Under the pieces are notes generated by a model. It was not told the DNA's origin, did no database searches, and was given only the letters and a program-made list of their open reading frames with translations. Of a DNA stretch of 64,000 bases, positions 32,110 through 40,593 are shown in pieces; positions within the stretch are counted from its first letter, which is position 1; each line of letters opens with the position of its first letter. The stretch is from contig CAZCUD010000001.1 of NCBI GenBank assembly GCA_964501785.1, positions 248,001-312,000 of the forward strand, in the 5' to 3' direction. Source of the DNA: DATBSK01 sp964501785 (GTDB taxonomy: Bacteria; Actinomycetota; Acidimicrobiia; IMCC26256; PALSA-555). A program made the translations under genes and the position numbers.

Positions 32110-33739
32110 TGCCGCTGGCTTCGACGTCCCAGGTGGCGACGGTGACGCCTTCGTCGCGCAGCACGCGCTTGAGGACCCGGCCGACGGGGCTGCGGGGGAG
32201 GTCGTCACGGAACTCGACGTAGCGGGGGAGCGCGAAGTACGGGAGCTCCTCGACGCACCAGAGGAAGAGCTGCTCCTCGGTGACGTCTGCGTCGGGGGCG
32301 AGCGTCGCGGTGAGCTTGAGGTCGTCCTCGGTGAGGTCGCTCGGCACCGCGTGGACGACGACGTCGACGACCGCCGCGTGCTTCATGATGATCTTCTCGA
32401 CCTCGAAGCTCGAGATGTTCTCGCCGCGGCGGCGCAGGTAGTCGGCCTTGCGGTCGACGAAGAAGAGGTAGCCGTCGTCGTCGATCCGCCCGATGTCACC
32501 CGAGTGGAACCAGAGGTTGCGGTTGGCCTCGATGGTCGCCTCGGGGTTGCCCCAGTAGCCCTCGAACATGACGTGCGGACGCTTCGGCCGCAGGACGATC
32601 TCGCCGTCGGTGTTGGGCGGCAGCTCGTTGTCGTCGTCGTCGAAGATCCGCACGTCGAAGTACTCGTCGTTGACGACGCCGGCCGCATCGGGCTTGTTCT
32701 CGACCCCGAGCGGGGTCCACGACACGAGGCTGGCCTCGGTCTGGCCGAACGCGCCGCTGAACACGTCGGTGCCGAAGCGCTCGCGAAGCTGCCGGTCGAT
32801 CTCGATCGGCATCGGCGCCGCGCCGATCAATCGCAGCGTGGTGTTGGCCTCGGGTGCGCCCGAGCGCGGCATCTCGGGTCGATCCTCGTCGTTGGCCAGC
32901 AGGTAGGCCATCGACCCGAGCAGCGACACGATCGTCGCGCCGGTTCGGTTCATCTCGGCCCAGAACCCCGACACCGAGAACTTGCCCGACACCGCGGCGC
33001 GCCCACCGACCGACAGGGCGCCGGTGAGGCAGACCGAGATCGCGTTGAAGTGGAAGAGCGGGAGCGCCGACCAGACGACGTCGTCGGGTGTGCGCCGCCA
33101 GCAGATCGCGATCTGGTTCGCGAGGCCGACGTGGTAGTTGTGGCTGAGCATGCAGCCCTTCGACGGGCCCGTCGTGCCGCCCGTGTAGACGAACGTCGCC
33201 AGCGCGCTGGGCTCGACCGAGGTGTCGAGCGGCGCGGGAGCTGCGGTCAGCAGGTCGTCCCACCGGTGCACCGTCGGCCCGGTGATCTCGGCGTCGGGCT
33301 CGCCCGCGACGACCACGTGTTCGAGCGTCGGCACGTCGGCCGCGATCGCCGCGATGCGTGACGCCATGTCGCCCTGCACCACGATCACCCGCGCCCCGGA
33401 GTCCGCGAGCTGGTGGCGCAGGTAGTCGCCCTTGAACGCCGAGTTGATCGGTGCGCTGATGCCGCCACCGAGGATCGTGCCCCACCAGGCGAGCATCGCC
33501 TCGGGCGAGTTCTCCGTCAGGGTGGCGACCCGGTCGCCGGAGCCCACACCGAGACCGGCCAGCGACGCGGCCAGCGCGCCCGCGTCGCGCGCGACGTCCG
33601 CCGCGCTGTACATGGTGCCGAGGACGTCGAGGTACTCGCTCTCGGGGTCGGCGTCGAGGCGCGCCGCCAGCAGGCCCGGCAACGAGTGCTGCTCCTCGCT
33701 GATCCAGGCGCGGGTCTCGGCGCGGCGTGTCCCGGTCAC
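32090..33739 (-). CDS. Acyl-CoA synthetase (AMP-forming ligase)
   Basis: A 549-residue ANL-superfamily ligase. ATP loop TFVYTGGTTGPSKGCMLSH (A3), GAFGQTEASLVSW (A5), LWFHSGDIGRIDDDGYLFF (A7) and RRRGENISSFEVEKI (A8) are all visible, and the catalytic Lys is in SPVGRVLKRVL near the C-terminus. It activates a carboxylate to acyl-CoA via AMP. GTG 33739 overlaps the upstream CoA-transferase stop by 4 nt. As the last gene of a three-gene operon with two CoA-transferases it probably starts degradation of an unusual acid (carnitine- or bile-acid-like chemistry is possible). Confidence 0.9.
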   Translation of the reverse strand: MTGTRRAETRAWISEEQHSLPGLLAARLDADPESEYLDVLGTMYSAADVARDAGALAASLAGLGVGSGDRVATLTENSPEAMLAWWGTILGGGISAPINSAFKGDYLRHQLADSGARVIVVQGDMASRIAAIAADVPTLEHVVVAGEPDAEITGPTVHRWDDLLTAAPAPLDTSVEPSALATFVYTGGTTGPSKGCMLSHNYHVGLANQIAICWRRTPDDVVWSALPLFHFNAISVCLTGALSVGGRAAVSGKFSVSGFWAEMNRTGATIVSLLGSMAYLLANDEDRPEMPRSGAPEANTTLRLIGAAPMPIEIDRQLRERFGTDVFSGAFGQTEASLVSWTPLGVENKPDAAGVVNDEYFDVRIFDDDDNELPPNTDGEIVLRPKRPHVMFEGYWGNPEATIEANRNLWFHSGDIGRIDDDGYLFFVDRKADYLRRRGENISSFEVEKIIMKHAAVVDVVVHAVPSDLTEDDLKLTATLAPDADVTEEQLFLWCVEELPYFALPRYVEFRDDLPRSPVGRVLKRVLRDEGVTVATWDVEASGITYEKR

Positions 33740-34986
33740 ACGGTCCAGATGTAGTCGGAGCGGTCGTCGGCGGGCCAGTAGACGACGCCGTCGGCCTTGA
33801 GCGCGTCCATCTCGTCGCTCGTGTACCCGAGCCACTCGAGGATCTCGCGGGTGTGCTCGCCCGCGAGGGGCGGTGGGCCGTGGACGACGCCGGGAGTCTC
33901 GGAGAAGTCGATGAGGTTGCCGTACTGGCGCATCGTGCCGAGGATCGGGTGCTCGTACTCGGCGACGAGCCCGAGTCGCTCGTTGTCGGCGTCGAAGAAC
34001 GCGAGCTCGCCGCCCTTGGTGTCGACCGGGATCTCGCACGGCGCGCCGGCGTCGTTGAGCAGGCGCGACCAGGTGAGCGCGCTCTTCGTCGCGAAGCGGG
34101 CGCCGAGGACGTCCTCGAGGTCGCTGCGGTGCTCGGCGCGCGCCGCGGGTGACGCGAAGCGCGCGTCGTCGACCAGCTCGGGCACGCCGAGGCCGGCGCA
34201 GAGGGCACGCCACTCGTCCTCGGTGACGCACGCGACCTGGAGCCAGCCGTCACCGGTCTCGTAGAGGCGGTACGTGGCGCCGATGCCGGTCTGCTCCGCG
34301 TCGAGCCGGGGCACCGGCGTCGTCTCGCCGTCGACGAGCAGCACGTCGGACGCGAGCATCTGCGCGCCGTCGAGCAGCGAGGTCCACAGCTCCTGGCCTT
34401 CACCGGTGCGGCGCTGGTGGTACAGCGCGGTGAGGCAGCCGACGACCGAGAGCATGGCGTTCGCGGTGTCGGTCATCCCGAACCGGTAGTACATGGGCGG
34501 GTTGCCCGAGTGCACGGGCCCCGACTCGTACTCGAGCCCCGCGGTCGCCTGGAAGAGCGGATCGAGCCCACCCGAGTGCGCGAGCGGGCCCTCGAGCCCG
34601 TACGCGTAGGTGTTGCAGTACACGACGTCGGGGTTGATCGCCTTGCAGTCGTCGTAGCCGATCCCGAGGCGATCGGCGACGCCCACGGTCATGTTGTGGT
34701 GGACGATGTCGGCCTTCTCGATGAGCTTGCGCGCCACCTCGACGCCCTGTGGGTTCTTGAGGTCGAGTGCGAGGTCGCGCTTTCCGCGCTGGCAGCCGAC
34801 GAACGGCTGGTTGACGAAGCGCATGCCGTCGCCGGCGAGCGGCTCGACCTTGATGACGTCGGCACCGAGGTCGCCGAGGATCATCGGGCCGAACGGGCCC
34901 GCCAGGTACTGGCCGAAGTCGATCAGGACGACGCCCTCGAGCGGGCTACGGGCGCCGTCGGGGCGACGCGGGAGCGTCGCGCTCAT
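33736..34986 (-). CDS. Class III CoA-transferase (CaiB/BaiF type), second gene
   Basis: A 416-residue family III CoA-transferase. LIDFGQYLAGPFGPMILGDLGADVIKVEP is the N-terminal signature; HNMTVGVADRLGIGYDD and YCNTYAYGLEGPL follow. The catalytic Asp is expected in GMTDTANAM. These enzymes move CoA between acids without free acyl-CoA loss. Start ATG 34986 overlaps the stop of the first CoA-transferase by 4 nt. The two are only distantly similar and adjacent, which fits a heterodimer. Confidence 0.88.
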   Translation of the reverse strand: MSATLPRRPDGARSPLEGVVLIDFGQYLAGPFGPMILGDLGADVIKVEPLAGDGMRFVNQPFVGCQRGKRDLALDLKNPQGVEVARKLIEKADIVHHNMTVGVADRLGIGYDDCKAINPDVVYCNTYAYGLEGPLAHSGGLDPLFQATAGLEYESGPVHSGNPPMYYRFGMTDTANAMLSVVGCLTALYHQRRTGEGQELWTSLLDGAQMLASDVLLVDGETTPVPRLDAEQTGIGATYRLYETGDGWLQVACVTEDEWRALCAGLGVPELVDDARFASPAARAEHRSDLEDVLGARFATKSALTWSRLLNDAGAPCEIPVDTKGGELAFFDADNERLGLVAEYEHPILGTMRQYGNLIDFSETPGVVHGPPPLAGEHTREILEWLGYTSDEMDALKADGVVYWPADDRSDYIWTV

Positions 34987-36191
34987 GTGAACGCCTTCAT
35001 CGCCTCGGCGGAGTAGCCGAGCGCGCCGAGGATCTCGTCGTTGTGCTGGCCGGGCTCGGGGCGTGGTCCCTGGATGCCTCCGGGTGTCCCCTTCAGGTGG
35101 AGCGGCACTCCGACCTGGGTCGTCGAGCCGAGCTGCGGATCGTCGACGGCCGCGACCATGTCGTTGGCGACGAGCTGGGGGTGGGCTGCCCCCGAGGGCC
35201 CGCCGCCGAGCGCGTCGCCCATCGGGACGATCGCCTCGATGGCGTGGTTGTTCTCGCGGTACGCGGCGATCAGCTCGTCGCGGTCCTGGCGCTTGTACGC
35301 GGCCTGGCGCAGCGGCGTGATCTGCGCGCGCTCCTCCTCCGAGAGCATCGCGTAGCGCTCGTTGTTCGACGCCTCGATGTCGAGGCCGAGGATGTCGTCC
35401 TGGCTGCGGATGGGCGTCAGACCGCTCATGATCGACATGTGGACCCAGTCGTCGTTCGCGACCTCGAAGATCATCTCCTGGTGGCTGCCCGCCGGGTACG
35501 ACTTCGACATGATCGACCAGAAGTCGCCGGGCGCCTTCGTGGCCCACGTCCAGATCTGGGTCGTGTAGAGGAACGCGCCCTGGTACAGCGACGTGCGCAC
35601 GTGCTGACCGCGTCCGGTCTCCTCGCGCGCGACGAGCGCGGCGAGGATGCCGGTGGGCACGAGGAACATCGCGGCCATGCTCGGCATCGGCATGTGCAAG
35701 AAGATCGGCCCGAGGCGCCAGCCCGGCTGCTCCCACTGCTGGCCGCTCGCCGCCTGCACCAGCGCGTCGTAGCCGGGCCGGTCGGCGAGGCGGTGGCCTT
35801 CCGGGTAGGCCGGGCACGAGCAGTAGACGAGCCGCTCGTTCAGCGCGTGGAGCTCGTCGTACCCGATGCCGAGGCGGTCGGTGACGCCGGGACGGAACGT
35901 CTCGACGAGCACGTCGGCGTCGGCCGCGAGCTTGCGGAACGCCTCGAGGCCGTCGGGGTGCTTGAGGTCGAGCGTCACCGAGCGCCGCGAGCGGTTCCAG
36001 ACCGCGTAGCCGTCGTAGCCGCGGAACGGGTCACCCCCGGGCGGCTCGACCTTGACGACGTCGGCGCCCTGCTCGGCGAGCATCAGGACGCCGAGCGGCC
36101 CGGCGATCCCCCACGAGAGGTCGAGCACGCGCAGACCCGCGAGCGCTCCCGCCTTCGGTGTGTCCGGCACGGGCGGGATGATGGCACGCAC
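34983..36191 (-). CDS. Class III CoA-transferase (CaiB/BaiF type), first gene
   Basis: A 402-residue family III CoA-transferase: VLDLSWGIAGPLGVLMLAEQGADVVKVEPP, ETFRPGVTDRLGIGYDEL and YCSCPAYPEG are the family blocks. The position of the catalytic Asp is occupied within MPMPSMAAMFLVPTG, where no Asp is visible, so this subunit may be non-catalytic and the partner may carry the active site. The GTG start at 36191 overlaps a perfect inverted repeat (36190-36209). It heads a coupled operon with the second CoA-transferase and acyl-CoA ligase. Confidence 0.85.
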   Translation of the reverse strand: MRAIIPPVPDTPKAGALAGLRVLDLSWGIAGPLGVLMLAEQGADVVKVEPPGGDPFRGYDGYAVWNRSRRSVTLDLKHPDGLEAFRKLAADADVLVETFRPGVTDRLGIGYDELHALNERLVYCSCPAYPEGHRLADRPGYDALVQAASGQQWEQPGWRLGPIFLHMPMPSMAAMFLVPTGILAALVAREETGRGQHVRTSLYQGAFLYTTQIWTWATKAPGDFWSIMSKSYPAGSHQEMIFEVANDDWVHMSIMSGLTPIRSQDDILGLDIEASNNERYAMLSEEERAQITPLRQAAYKRQDRDELIAAYRENNHAIEAIVPMGDALGGGPSGAAHPQLVANDMVAAVDDPQLGSTTQVGVPLHLKGTPGGIQGPRPEPGQHNDEILGALGYSAEAMKAFT

Positions 36192-36209
36192 CTGACGCGG
36201 TTGTCAGGT
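36190..36209. promoter_or_regulatory. Operator-like palindrome at the start of the CoA-transferase operon
   Basis: ACCTGAC-gcggtt-GTCAGGT, with perfect 7-bp arms, overlaps the GTG start of the first CoA-transferase. It looks like a TetR-type site. The related half-site CTGAC/GTCAG also occurs before the aldehyde dehydrogenase at 51592. Confidence 0.5.
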
Positions 36210-36212
36210 ATT

Positions 36213-36304
36213 GGTTGCGTAGCTCACCTTCCCCACAAGGGTCGAGCAACGCATGTTGCACATGCGTTGGCTCGACCCCGTGGGTGAAGGTGAGCTACGC
36301 AACC
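36213..36304. repeat. 92-bp palindrome, family B copy 1
   Basis: GGTTGCGTAGCTCACCTTC on the left matches its complement ending 36304, and inside GGGTCGAGC pairs with GCTCGACCC and AACGCATG with CATGCGTT. The stem is over 35 bp with a few mismatches. It lies between the CoA-transferase operon start and the end of the NIPSNAP-like gene. Related single-arm or shorter copies are at 38422, 51469 and 28993. Confidence 0.9.
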
Positions 36305-36350
36305 GGACGCGGGGCGGGTCCGCACCGGCGTGCGTGGTCGGGCCAGGTGC

Positions 36351-37121
36351 TCAGATCTGGTCGAGGGGGCGACGGTCGGAGGGCTCGGGCTGGCGGCCCA
36401 GGCGCAGCGGGCTCAGCGGGGCCTCGACCATCAGGGTGCGGCGCCAGTCGGCGCCGAGGCCGGCCTGGGTCGCGGCCCAGCCGGCGAGCCGCTCGCCGGC
36501 GTCACCCGGCTCGTGGTGCGCGCGCTCGAACGCCGCCCACGTGCTCCAGTCGGGGATCGCCCAGATCACGATGCACTCGGTGTCGTTGACCATCTCCACG
36601 CGGAACGCCCCGGTGAAGGTGAACCCGAACGACTCCACCACCGCTCGTCCTTCGTCGCGCACCGCGTCGAGGTAGTCGTCGGCGCTGCCCGGCGGCACCG
36701 CGACGAGCTCGTGCGCGTACAGCTCGCCGCGCACCCCGTCGGCGACGAGGCCGTCGATCGACCGTGACCACGGTGCCGGCGTCAGGATCCGGTCGTACCC
36801 GCCGCTGCGGAACTCGGCGGCCTGGGCCCACCACTCGGCGAGCGACGGGTCCTGCATCGTGCCTCGGCCGACGAACTCGTGCGCGAAGTTGGCGGCCAGC
36901 CCGTCCCAGCCGTCGAGCTCCCACATGTTGACGACCTCGGGCCACCGGCCCGTCGAGCCGACCGTCCCCCACACGCCGTAGCAGCGCTGGCTCCGCTCCT
37001 CGAGCGCGATCGGCACCCAGTTCGCGGTCATGTGGTGCATGTACTTCGCGCGGTTGTGGCCGCGGATGTCGATGAGCTCGTGGATGTAGACCTTCTCGTT
37101 CGTCATGTCGTCGCTCGTCAT
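36351..37121 (-). CDS. Tandem NIPSNAP-like dimeric alpha-beta barrel protein
   Basis: A 256-residue protein with two similar domains. The first starts KVYIHELIDIRGHNRAKYMHH and has NMWELDGWDGLAANF; the second starts GELYAHELVAVPPGSADDYLD and has VIWAIPDWSTWAAFERAHHE. Both show the ferredoxin-like NIPSNAP pattern. The fold is found in monooxygenases and unknown proteins near catabolic genes. ATG 37121 (or 37106) is divergent from the serine-hydrolase-like gene. Function unknown. Confidence 0.72.
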   Translation of the reverse strand: MTSDDMTNEKVYIHELIDIRGHNRAKYMHHMTANWVPIALEERSQRCYGVWGTVGSTGRWPEVVNMWELDGWDGLAANFAHEFVGRGTMQDPSLAEWWAQAAEFRSGGYDRILTPAPWSRSIDGLVADGVRGELYAHELVAVPPGSADDYLDAVRDEGRAVVESFGFTFTGAFRVEMVNDTECIVIWAIPDWSTWAAFERAHHEPGDAGERLAGWAATQAGLGADWRRTLMVEAPLSPLRLGRQPEPSDRRPLDQI

Positions 37122-37192
37122 GTCGTCCGTCCGGTCAGAGGGCGCCGGCGCACGCTATGCCACACTCGCCCGCCGACGGAGAGGGGTCCCTG

Positions 37193-38410
37193 ATGCATCG
37201 TCCATGCAACGTGGTGGCTGGAGTCGCGCTCGCGATCATCGGGCTGGTCGGCACGGTCGGACCGGCGGGCGCGCAGACCAGCGACGTGCAGGATCGCTCG
37301 TGCGACGAGGGCACGCGGGCCAAGGGCGACGGCGACGTCTGCACGGCGGGCACCCGGGAGGCGAAGGAGATCCTCGACGCGGCGCGAGGCGTCTTCGCCG
37401 ACCAGCCGATCAATGGCTTGGAGCTCGGCGTCTGGAAGGACGGCGAGCAGGTGGTGACGGGCGCGCTGGGCGAGGCGCTGCCCGGCGTGCCGGCGACCCG
37501 CGCCGACCACTTCCGCATCGGGAACGTCACCGAGAGCTTCACGACGACGTTGCTGCTGATGCTCGTCGAGGACGGCACGGTCTCGCTCGATGACCCCGTG
37601 TCGAAGTGGTACCCCGACCTGCCCGAGGCCGACGCGGTGACCCTCGAGATGCTCGCCCGCAGCACGAGCGGATATCCCGACTACGTCACGAACGACGCGT
37701 TCGTCGACGTGCTCGACGCCGACCCGTTCCAGACCTTCGACACCCAGCAGCTGCTCGACTTCGCGTTCTCCCAGCCGGTGGTCTTCTCGCCACCCGGCTC
37801 GAGCTGGGCGTTCTCGGACACCAACTTCGTGCTCCTCGGCGCGATCCTCGAGGAGGCGGGTGGCAAGCCCGTGGGTGAGCAGCTCGAGTCGCGCATCCTC
37901 GACGAGCTCGACCTGTCGGAGACGCTGTACACGACCTCGGCCGAGATCTTCCCGCCGGTGCTCCACGGCTACAGCGCCGAGCGAGGCGCGTACGAGGACT
38001 CGAGCTTCTGGAACCCGTCGTGGATCGTGAACACCGCGAACATGTCGTCGGACCTCGCAGACATGGGGCGGTGGGCCCGTGCGCTCGGCGAGGGTGAGCT
38101 CGTGAGCACGAAGCTGCACGAGCTGCAGATCGGCGACGAGAACGTGGGGCTCGGCCCGCTGACCGAGACGCTCTACTACGGGATGGGCTCTGGGATCTCG
38201 AACGACTGGATCGTCAACAACCCGCAGATCTTCGGATACACGGGCATCGTCGCGTACCTGCCGGAGGAGAAGACGGCGGTCGTGGTCGTCGCGACCCCGA
38301 AGCAGGGGTACGTGCCCGGATACCACTACGCCGCCGACGTCTTCAACGCGATGGCCGACGTGATCGCCCCCGACCGCCCGCCGAACATCTCCGTCCAGCC
38401 GCGGGGCTGA
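37193..38410 (+). CDS. Secreted beta-lactamase-fold protein with degenerate active site
   Basis: A 405-residue exported protein (signal 1-27, ending AGA) clearly related to class C beta-lactamase/D-Ala-D-Ala carboxypeptidase-like serine hydrolases: DHFRIGNVTESFTTTLLLML, LDDPVSKWYPDLP, TSGYPDY. All three catalytic motifs are changed. SxxK is N111-V-T-E114; YxN is F207-S-D209; the HTG motif is Y349-T-G. Reading frame and the rest of the fold are intact, so this looks like a pseudoenzyme that could still bind ligands such as peptidoglycan. The ATG follows GAGAGGGG. Confidence 0.85.
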   Translation: MHRPCNVVAGVALAIIGLVGTVGPAGAQTSDVQDRSCDEGTRAKGDGDVCTAGTREAKEILDAARGVFADQPINGLELGVWKDGEQVVTGALGEALPGVPATRADHFRIGNVTESFTTTLLLMLVEDGTVSLDDPVSKWYPDLPEADAVTLEMLARSTSGYPDYVTNDAFVDVLDADPFQTFDTQQLLDFAFSQPVVFSPPGSSWAFSDTNFVLLGAILEEAGGKPVGEQLESRILDELDLSETLYTTSAEIFPPVLHGYSAERGAYEDSSFWNPSWIVNTANMSSDLADMGRWARALGEGELVSTKLHELQIGDENVGLGPLTETLYYGMGSGISNDWIVNNPQIFGYTGIVAYLPEEKTAVVVVATPKQGYVPGYHYAADVFNAMADVIAPDRPPNISVQPRG

Positions 38411-38421
38411 CGACCGCCACC

Positions 38422-38462
38422 TGCGTTGCTCGACCCTCGTGGCGAAGGTGAGCTACGCAACC
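38422..38462. repeat. Palindrome family B copy 2 (short)
   Basis: TGCGTTGCTCGACCCTCGTGG followed by the right arm GAAGGTGAGCTACGCAACC, the same right arm as the 92-bp copy at 36213. It starts 12 nt after the serine-hydrolase-like stop. Confidence 0.75.
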
Positions 38463-38482
38463 AGGCGCGGGCTGGTCGACGG

Positions 38483-38511
38483 ATGGTGAACCTCGGGTCA
38501 GAATGGTGAAC
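38483..38511 (+). promoter_or_regulatory. Direct repeat upstream of the amidohydrolase-TetR operon
   Basis: ATGGTGAAC occurs at 38483-38491 and 38503-38511, a 20-bp period (two helical turns), 52 nt before the start of the amidohydrolase. Such spacing suits a regulator binding one face of the DNA. Confidence 0.45.
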
Positions 38512-38562
38512 GACGGTTCGGTTTCCGGGTCCCGGCGATGTCCGGGTCGGGGGGAGCATCAG

Positions 38563-39846
38563 ATGCGCACCGAAGACATGATCATGATCAGCGTGGACGA
38601 CCACCTCGTCGAGCCGCCCGACATGTTCGACGACGTGATCCCGGCCAAGTACAAGGACCGGGCCCCGAAGGTGGTGCGCACCCCCGAGGGCAACGACGTG
38701 TGGACCTTCGGTGACGCGGTCATCCCCAACGTGGGGCTCAACGCGGTCGCCGGGCGACCCAAGGACGAGTACGGCGTCGACCCCACGGCCTTCGACGAGA
38801 TGCGGCCCGGCTGCTTCGACGTGCACGAGCGGGTCAAGGACATGAACGCGGGCGGGGTGCTCGCGTGCATGAACTTCCCGTCGTTCCCCGCGTTCTCGGG
38901 CCGGCTGTTCGCGGTGCAGGAAGACAAGGACCTCGCGCTCGCGGTCACGCAGGCCTACAACGACTGGACCGTCGACGTGTGGTGCGCCGCGTACCCCGAG
39001 CGGTTCATCCCGATGGCGTTGCCCGTGCTCTGGGACCCCGAGCTGTGCGCGGCCGAGATCCGGCGCATGGCGAAGAAGGGGTGCCACTCGATGACGTTCA
39101 CCGAGAACCCCGCCGCGCTCGACCAGCCCAGCTTCCACGACCCGTACTGGGACCCGATGTTCGAGGCGCTCGTCGACGAGGGCACGATCCTCAACATCCA
39201 CCTCGGGTCGTCGGGGAAGCTGGCGGTCACCGCGCCCGACGCACCGATGGACGTGATGATCACGCTCCAGCCGATGAACATCTGCATGGCGGCTGCCGAC
39301 CTCGTGTGGTCGCGGGTGTTCAAGGAGTACCCGACGCTCAAGGTCGCGCTCTCGGAAGGCGGCACCGGGTGGATCCCGTACTTCCTCGACCGGCTCGACC
39401 GCACCTACGACATGCACCACCTCTGGACCGGCCAGGACTTCGGCGACCAGCTGCCGTCCGACATCTTCCGGCGCCACATCCTCACCTGCTTCATCGCCGA
39501 CCCGGTCGGGCTGGCGCTGCGCGACGAGATCGGCATCGACAACATCTGCTGGGAGCAGGACTACCCGCACTCCGACTCGTCGTGGCCGAACGCACCCGAG
39601 GAGCTGCACCGCATGGCGGAGAAGTACGCGGTGCCCGACGACGACCTGAACAAGATCACCCACGAGAACGCGATGCGCTGGTACCGGTTCGACCCGTTCG
39701 CGATCCGACCGAAGGAGCAGTGCACGGTGGGCGCGCTGCGCGCCGAGGCCGCGGGTCACGACGTGTCTGAGCGGTCGATGAACAAGCGCAACCGGGAGCG
39801 CACCGAGATCTCGCTCGGGGAGCTCGCCGCGAACGCGAACGCGTGA
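38563..39846 (+). CDS. Amidohydrolase-related (ACMSD-like) metal hydrolase/decarboxylase, copy 2
   Basis: A 427-residue paralogue of 4682-5977, starting MISVDDHLVEPPDMFDDVI and sharing IPNVGLNAVAGRPKDEYG, ALSEGGTGWIPYF and WEQDYPHSDSSWPNAPE. His in NIHLGSS and Asp in EQDYPHSD are likely metal ligands. It is coupled to the TetR gene by a GTGA overlap, so the regulator probably senses its substrate or product. ATG 38563 has GGGGGGAG upstream. Substrate unknown; aromatic or enol-carboxylate chemistry is likely. Confidence 0.83.
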   Translation: MRTEDMIMISVDDHLVEPPDMFDDVIPAKYKDRAPKVVRTPEGNDVWTFGDAVIPNVGLNAVAGRPKDEYGVDPTAFDEMRPGCFDVHERVKDMNAGGVLACMNFPSFPAFSGRLFAVQEDKDLALAVTQAYNDWTVDVWCAAYPERFIPMALPVLWDPELCAAEIRRMAKKGCHSMTFTENPAALDQPSFHDPYWDPMFEALVDEGTILNIHLGSSGKLAVTAPDAPMDVMITLQPMNICMAAADLVWSRVFKEYPTLKVALSEGGTGWIPYFLDRLDRTYDMHHLWTGQDFGDQLPSDIFRRHILTCFIADPVGLALRDEIGIDNICWEQDYPHSDSSWPNAPEELHRMAEKYAVPDDDLNKITHENAMRWYRFDPFAIRPKEQCTVGALRAEAAGHDVSERSMNKRNRERTEISLGELAANANA

Positions 39847-40508
39847 GCACATCGGCCGTCGAGCCCGATGGGCCGCGCGACCGGCGGCGGCGCCGGGCCC
39901 GCGAATTGAGCCGCGAGCAGATCCTCGACGCGGCCGAGGAGGTCTTCGCGCGCAAGGGCTTCCACGACGCGACGGTGAAGGAGATCGCCGCCGCGGCCGA
40001 GTTCTCGGTGGGCGGCGTCTACGGCTTCTTCCCCGAGAAGGACGACCTCTTCGTGCAGATCTTCCTGCGGCGGGGATCGGAGTTCATGGACGGGATGCGG
40101 GCCGTGCTCGACGACCGCGGGTCACCGCGCGAGCGGATGCACGCGCTCGCCGACTTCCAGGTGACGTTCTTCCGGGAGCACGCCAGCTTCGGCAAGCTGT
40201 TCCTGCGGACCAACGGGGTGACGCTCGGCGACCTCGACTCGCGGGTCGACCGCACCGCGCTCGAGAACGTGACCGAGGCGATGGACCTCCAGGCGAAGCT
40301 GTTCCGGGCCGGCCAGGACGCGGGGGAGCTGCGCGCCGGCGATCCCGACGTGCTGGCGCGGCTGTTCAGCGGCCTGGTCAGCGCCTACCAGGCGGCCGAC
40401 CCGCTGGTCGTCGGCGGCCCGGGCGACGTCGCCGCCGCCACCAGCGCGGCCGAGCGCATGCCCCTCGACGAGCTCCACGACATCCTCGACGCCGCCTTCC
40501 GCGCCTGA
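39843..40508 (+). CDS. TetR/AcrR family regulator
   Basis: A 221-residue TetR repressor. The helix-turn-helix (residues 22-68) reads REQILDAAEEVFARKGFHDATVKEIAAAAEFSVGGVYGFFPEKDDL; the C-terminal helices form the ligand pocket. The GTG start overlaps the amidohydrolase stop. A 16-bp palindrome (41949-41964) before the convergent substrate-binding-protein gene is a good candidate site. Palindrome A3 lies between the two convergent stops. Confidence 0.9.
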   Translation: MSTSAVEPDGPRDRRRRRARELSREQILDAAEEVFARKGFHDATVKEIAAAAEFSVGGVYGFFPEKDDLFVQIFLRRGSEFMDGMRAVLDDRGSPRERMHALADFQVTFFREHASFGKLFLRTNGVTLGDLDSRVDRTALENVTEAMDLQAKLFRAGQDAGELRAGDPDVLARLFSGLVSAYQAADPLVVGGPGDVAAATSAAERMPLDELHDILDAAFRA

Positions 40509-40538
40509 CGCGAAACGGCATCGCCCCCCTGTGCTGCG

Positions 40539-40583
40539 CGTCGGAAGAGTGAGCGACAACAGCTGTCGCTGAGTCTTCCGACG
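40539..40583. repeat. Palindrome family A, copy 3
   Basis: CGTCGGAAGAGTGAGCGACA, loop ACAGC, then the complement ending CTTCCGACG. It lies exactly between two convergent genes (TetR and the binding protein) and is probably a two-way terminator. Confidence 0.9.
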
Positions 40584-40593
40584 GGTCGGGGGT

